From Rhodospirillales bacterium (GTDB lineage: Bacteria > Pseudomonadota > Alphaproteobacteria > Rhodospirillales > Defluviicoccaceae), in assembly GCA_026125865.1 (NCBI GenBank), contig JAHCKI010000124.1:1-6883 (forward strand): a stretch of 6,883 bases of DNA. Direction: 5' to 3'. Below the pieces are notes generated by a model that was not told the DNA's origin, searched no databases, and saw nothing but the letters and a program-made list of their open reading frames with translations. Shown here piece by piece: positions 5,905-6,883 of the stretch (within the stretch, counting starts at the first letter, position 1; each line of letters begins with the position of its first letter). Made by a program: the position numbers and the translations under genes.

Positions 5905-6222
5905 CTACCGTGTCGGACGGAACACGAAAATGTCGAGCGGCGTCGCTTCATTGGGGTTCCCGGCAAAGGGTTCCTCGTAATAGAATTGTGACAACGGCGG
6001 CCGATCGATATGGTACGCCGTTGAAAACAAGATACGCAGCGAGGCGCCATCCCCGACATCGGCCGACCAGGAGAACGTTCGTTCGCCATCGGCCGCAGCA
6101 AACTTCCACTTCGTTTTCCTGGTGCGTTTGCTACAGATGCTGGGAGGACAACGCTTCAAAGGAATTGAGAAAACGGTTTGCCCCGATTGTTGCCCATCGA
6201 CTTCTGGTCCCCGCGGCTTCAT
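5905..6222 (-). CDS. Hypothetical small protein (105 aa)
   Basis: I do not recognise a family. The frame from the ATG at 6222 encodes 105 residues starting MKPRGPEVDG and ending PLDIFVFRPTR. The first half is basic and includes KRCPPSICSKRTRKTKWK. The second half looks like an ordinary soluble domain, with aromatic residues spread evenly (FSWSADVGD, AYHIDRPPLSQFYYEEPF). No membrane segment, signal peptide or metal motif is evident; the two Cys (in CPPSIC) are not a recognised site. GGTGAG lies about 7 nt before the ATG and is a partial Shine-Dalgarno match. The frame stays open upstream to 6375, but that part overlaps the glgP start and reads unlike protein. It points the same way as the GlgB-like gene and is divergent from glgP, leaving a plausible 100-bp promoter gap. 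It could be spurious; the codon pattern is less GC-biased than in its neighbours. Confidence 0.45.
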   Translation of the reverse strand: MKPRGPEVDGQQSGQTVFSIPLKRCPPSICSKRTRKTKWKFAAADGERTFSWSADVGDGASLRILFSTAYHIDRPPLSQFYYEEPFAGNPNEATPLDIFVFRPTR

Positions 6223-6322
6223 AAAGAGGCTCACCAAATCAATCGGTCGAAAACGACTTCTTTCGGCGGCGCAGGCCGCAATACAGCATAGAGCAGTAGG
6301 CTGAACTGGGGAGGTTTTTACA
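6223..6322. promoter_or_regulatory. Divergent intergenic region before glgP
   Basis: This 100-bp gap between the small minus-strand frame and glgP must hold glgP expression signals if the small frame is real. It is AT-richer than the flanking genes at the left end and contains a short CGAAA/TTTCG dyad around 6248-6265. No hexamer pair with good spacing was found, so no promoter is assigned. Confidence 0.4.
6308..6314 (+). promoter_or_regulatory. Shine-Dalgarno of glgP
   Basis: GGGGAGG lies 8 nt before the ATG at 6323, an optimal placement, and fixes the glgP start. Confidence 0.8.
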
Positions 6323-6883
6323 ATGCCAGCGAAAAAAAGCGCCGGAGCAAAGAATGGAACCGCCGTTGACACCATGACCGCGGACTATCACACCGGCATC
6401 GACGTCGACAGTTTGGTACGCAGTTACAATTTCCACCTCCATTTTACCCTCGCCAAGGACCAGTACTCCGCCACCAAGGAGGACAATTATCACGCGTTGG
6501 CGCTGGCCGTCCGAGATCGTCTCGTCGGTCGATGGATTCAAACGCAACAAACCTATCACCGCCAGAACGTCAAGCGAATCAACTACCTGTCGTTGGAGTT
6601 CCTGATCGGCAGGGCCATGGGCAACAACGTCATCAACCTGCTGATGGAAGACACCTGCCGCGAGGCCATGAATCAGGTGGGACTGAATTGGGACACCCTG
6701 CGCGACTTGGAGGTTGACGCCGCGCTCGGCAACGGCGGCCTCGGCCGACTCGCCGCGTGTTTTCTCGATTCCATGGCCACACTCAAGCTACCGGCCTTCG
6801 GTTATGGCATTCGCTATGACTACGGAATCTTCAAACAGCGGATCGAGAACGGCTATCAGGTCGAGGAACCGGACAACTGGTTG
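6323..6883 (+). CDS. glgP: Glycogen/starch phosphorylase (N-terminal part, runs off right edge)
   Basis: Glycogen phosphorylase releases glucose-1-phosphate from the non-reducing ends of alpha-1,4-glucan in the cytoplasm, using pyridoxal phosphate. The 187 visible residues begin MPAKKSAGAKNG and include family blocks in the expected order: RDRLVGRWIQTQQTYH, RINYLSLEFLIGRAMGNN, DAALGNGGLGRLAACFLDS, LPAFGYGIRYDYGIFKQ and, at the edge, EEPDNWL. A complete enzyme is about 800-840 residues, so about a quarter is present. The PLP lysine and the C-terminal domain lie outside the window. The start is supported by GGGGAGG 8 nt upstream. The first 20 or so residues are a short Lys/Ala-rich lead-in before the conserved domain. 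The gene is divergent from the GlgB-like gene; the two enzymes act on the same polymer. Confidence 0.96.
   Translation, partial: MPAKKSAGAKNGTAVDTMTADYHTGIDVDSLVRSYNFHLHFTLAKDQYSATKEDNYHALALAVRDRLVGRWIQTQQTYHRQNVKRINYLSLEFLIGRAMGNNVINLLMEDTCREAMNQVGLNWDTLRDLEVDAALGNGGLGRLAACFLDSMATLKLPAFGYGIRYDYGIFKQRIENGYQVEEPDNWL

Overview
The window reads as a GC-rich proteobacterial chromosome segment, most likely an alphaproteobacterium of the Rhodospirillales type. That placement is inferred from GC content, codon choice, the hypA-hypB-hypF-hypC-hypD gene order, the His-rich HypB and the style of the glycogen enzymes. No rRNA or other decisive taxonomic marker is present. No tRNA, rRNA, CRISPR array, insertion sequence or phage element was seen.

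Left part (1-2856, all minus strand): a tightly packed [NiFe]-hydrogenase maturation operon read right to left as hypA, hypB, a short hypF, hypC and hypD (hypD is cut by the window edge). Spacings are 6 nt (hypA-hypB), about 46 nt (hypB-hypF), 5 nt (hypF-hypC) and a 4-nt ATGA overlap (hypC-hypD). HypA and HypB deliver nickel. HypF with HypE makes the CN ligands, and HypC with HypD assembles the Fe(CN)2CO unit. The HypF here consists only of the C-terminal Kae1-like carbamoyltransferase domain; the acylphosphatase, zinc-finger and YrdC domains are absent. The 191-bp gap in front of hypA holds several inverted repeats.

Middle part (3048-5777, minus strand): a 909-residue GlgB-type glycogen branching enzyme homologue. 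It has a roughly 170-residue Ala/Lys/Pro-rich N-terminal extension. Three of the normally invariant active-site aspartates are replaced, including the nucleophile (Asp to His) and the transition-state stabiliser (Asp to Thr). The rest of the fold is very well conserved, so it looks like a maintained pseudoenzyme rather than a decaying gene. This is the most interesting object in the window.

Right part (5778-6883): a probable small unknown protein on the minus strand (5905-6222), a short divergent promoter region, and on the plus strand the 5' end of glgP (glycogen phosphorylase), cut by the right edge. The GlgB-like gene and glgP form a divergent glycogen-metabolism locus, which happens to abut the hydrogenase maturation operon. 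An active branching enzyme would have to be encoded elsewhere in the genome.
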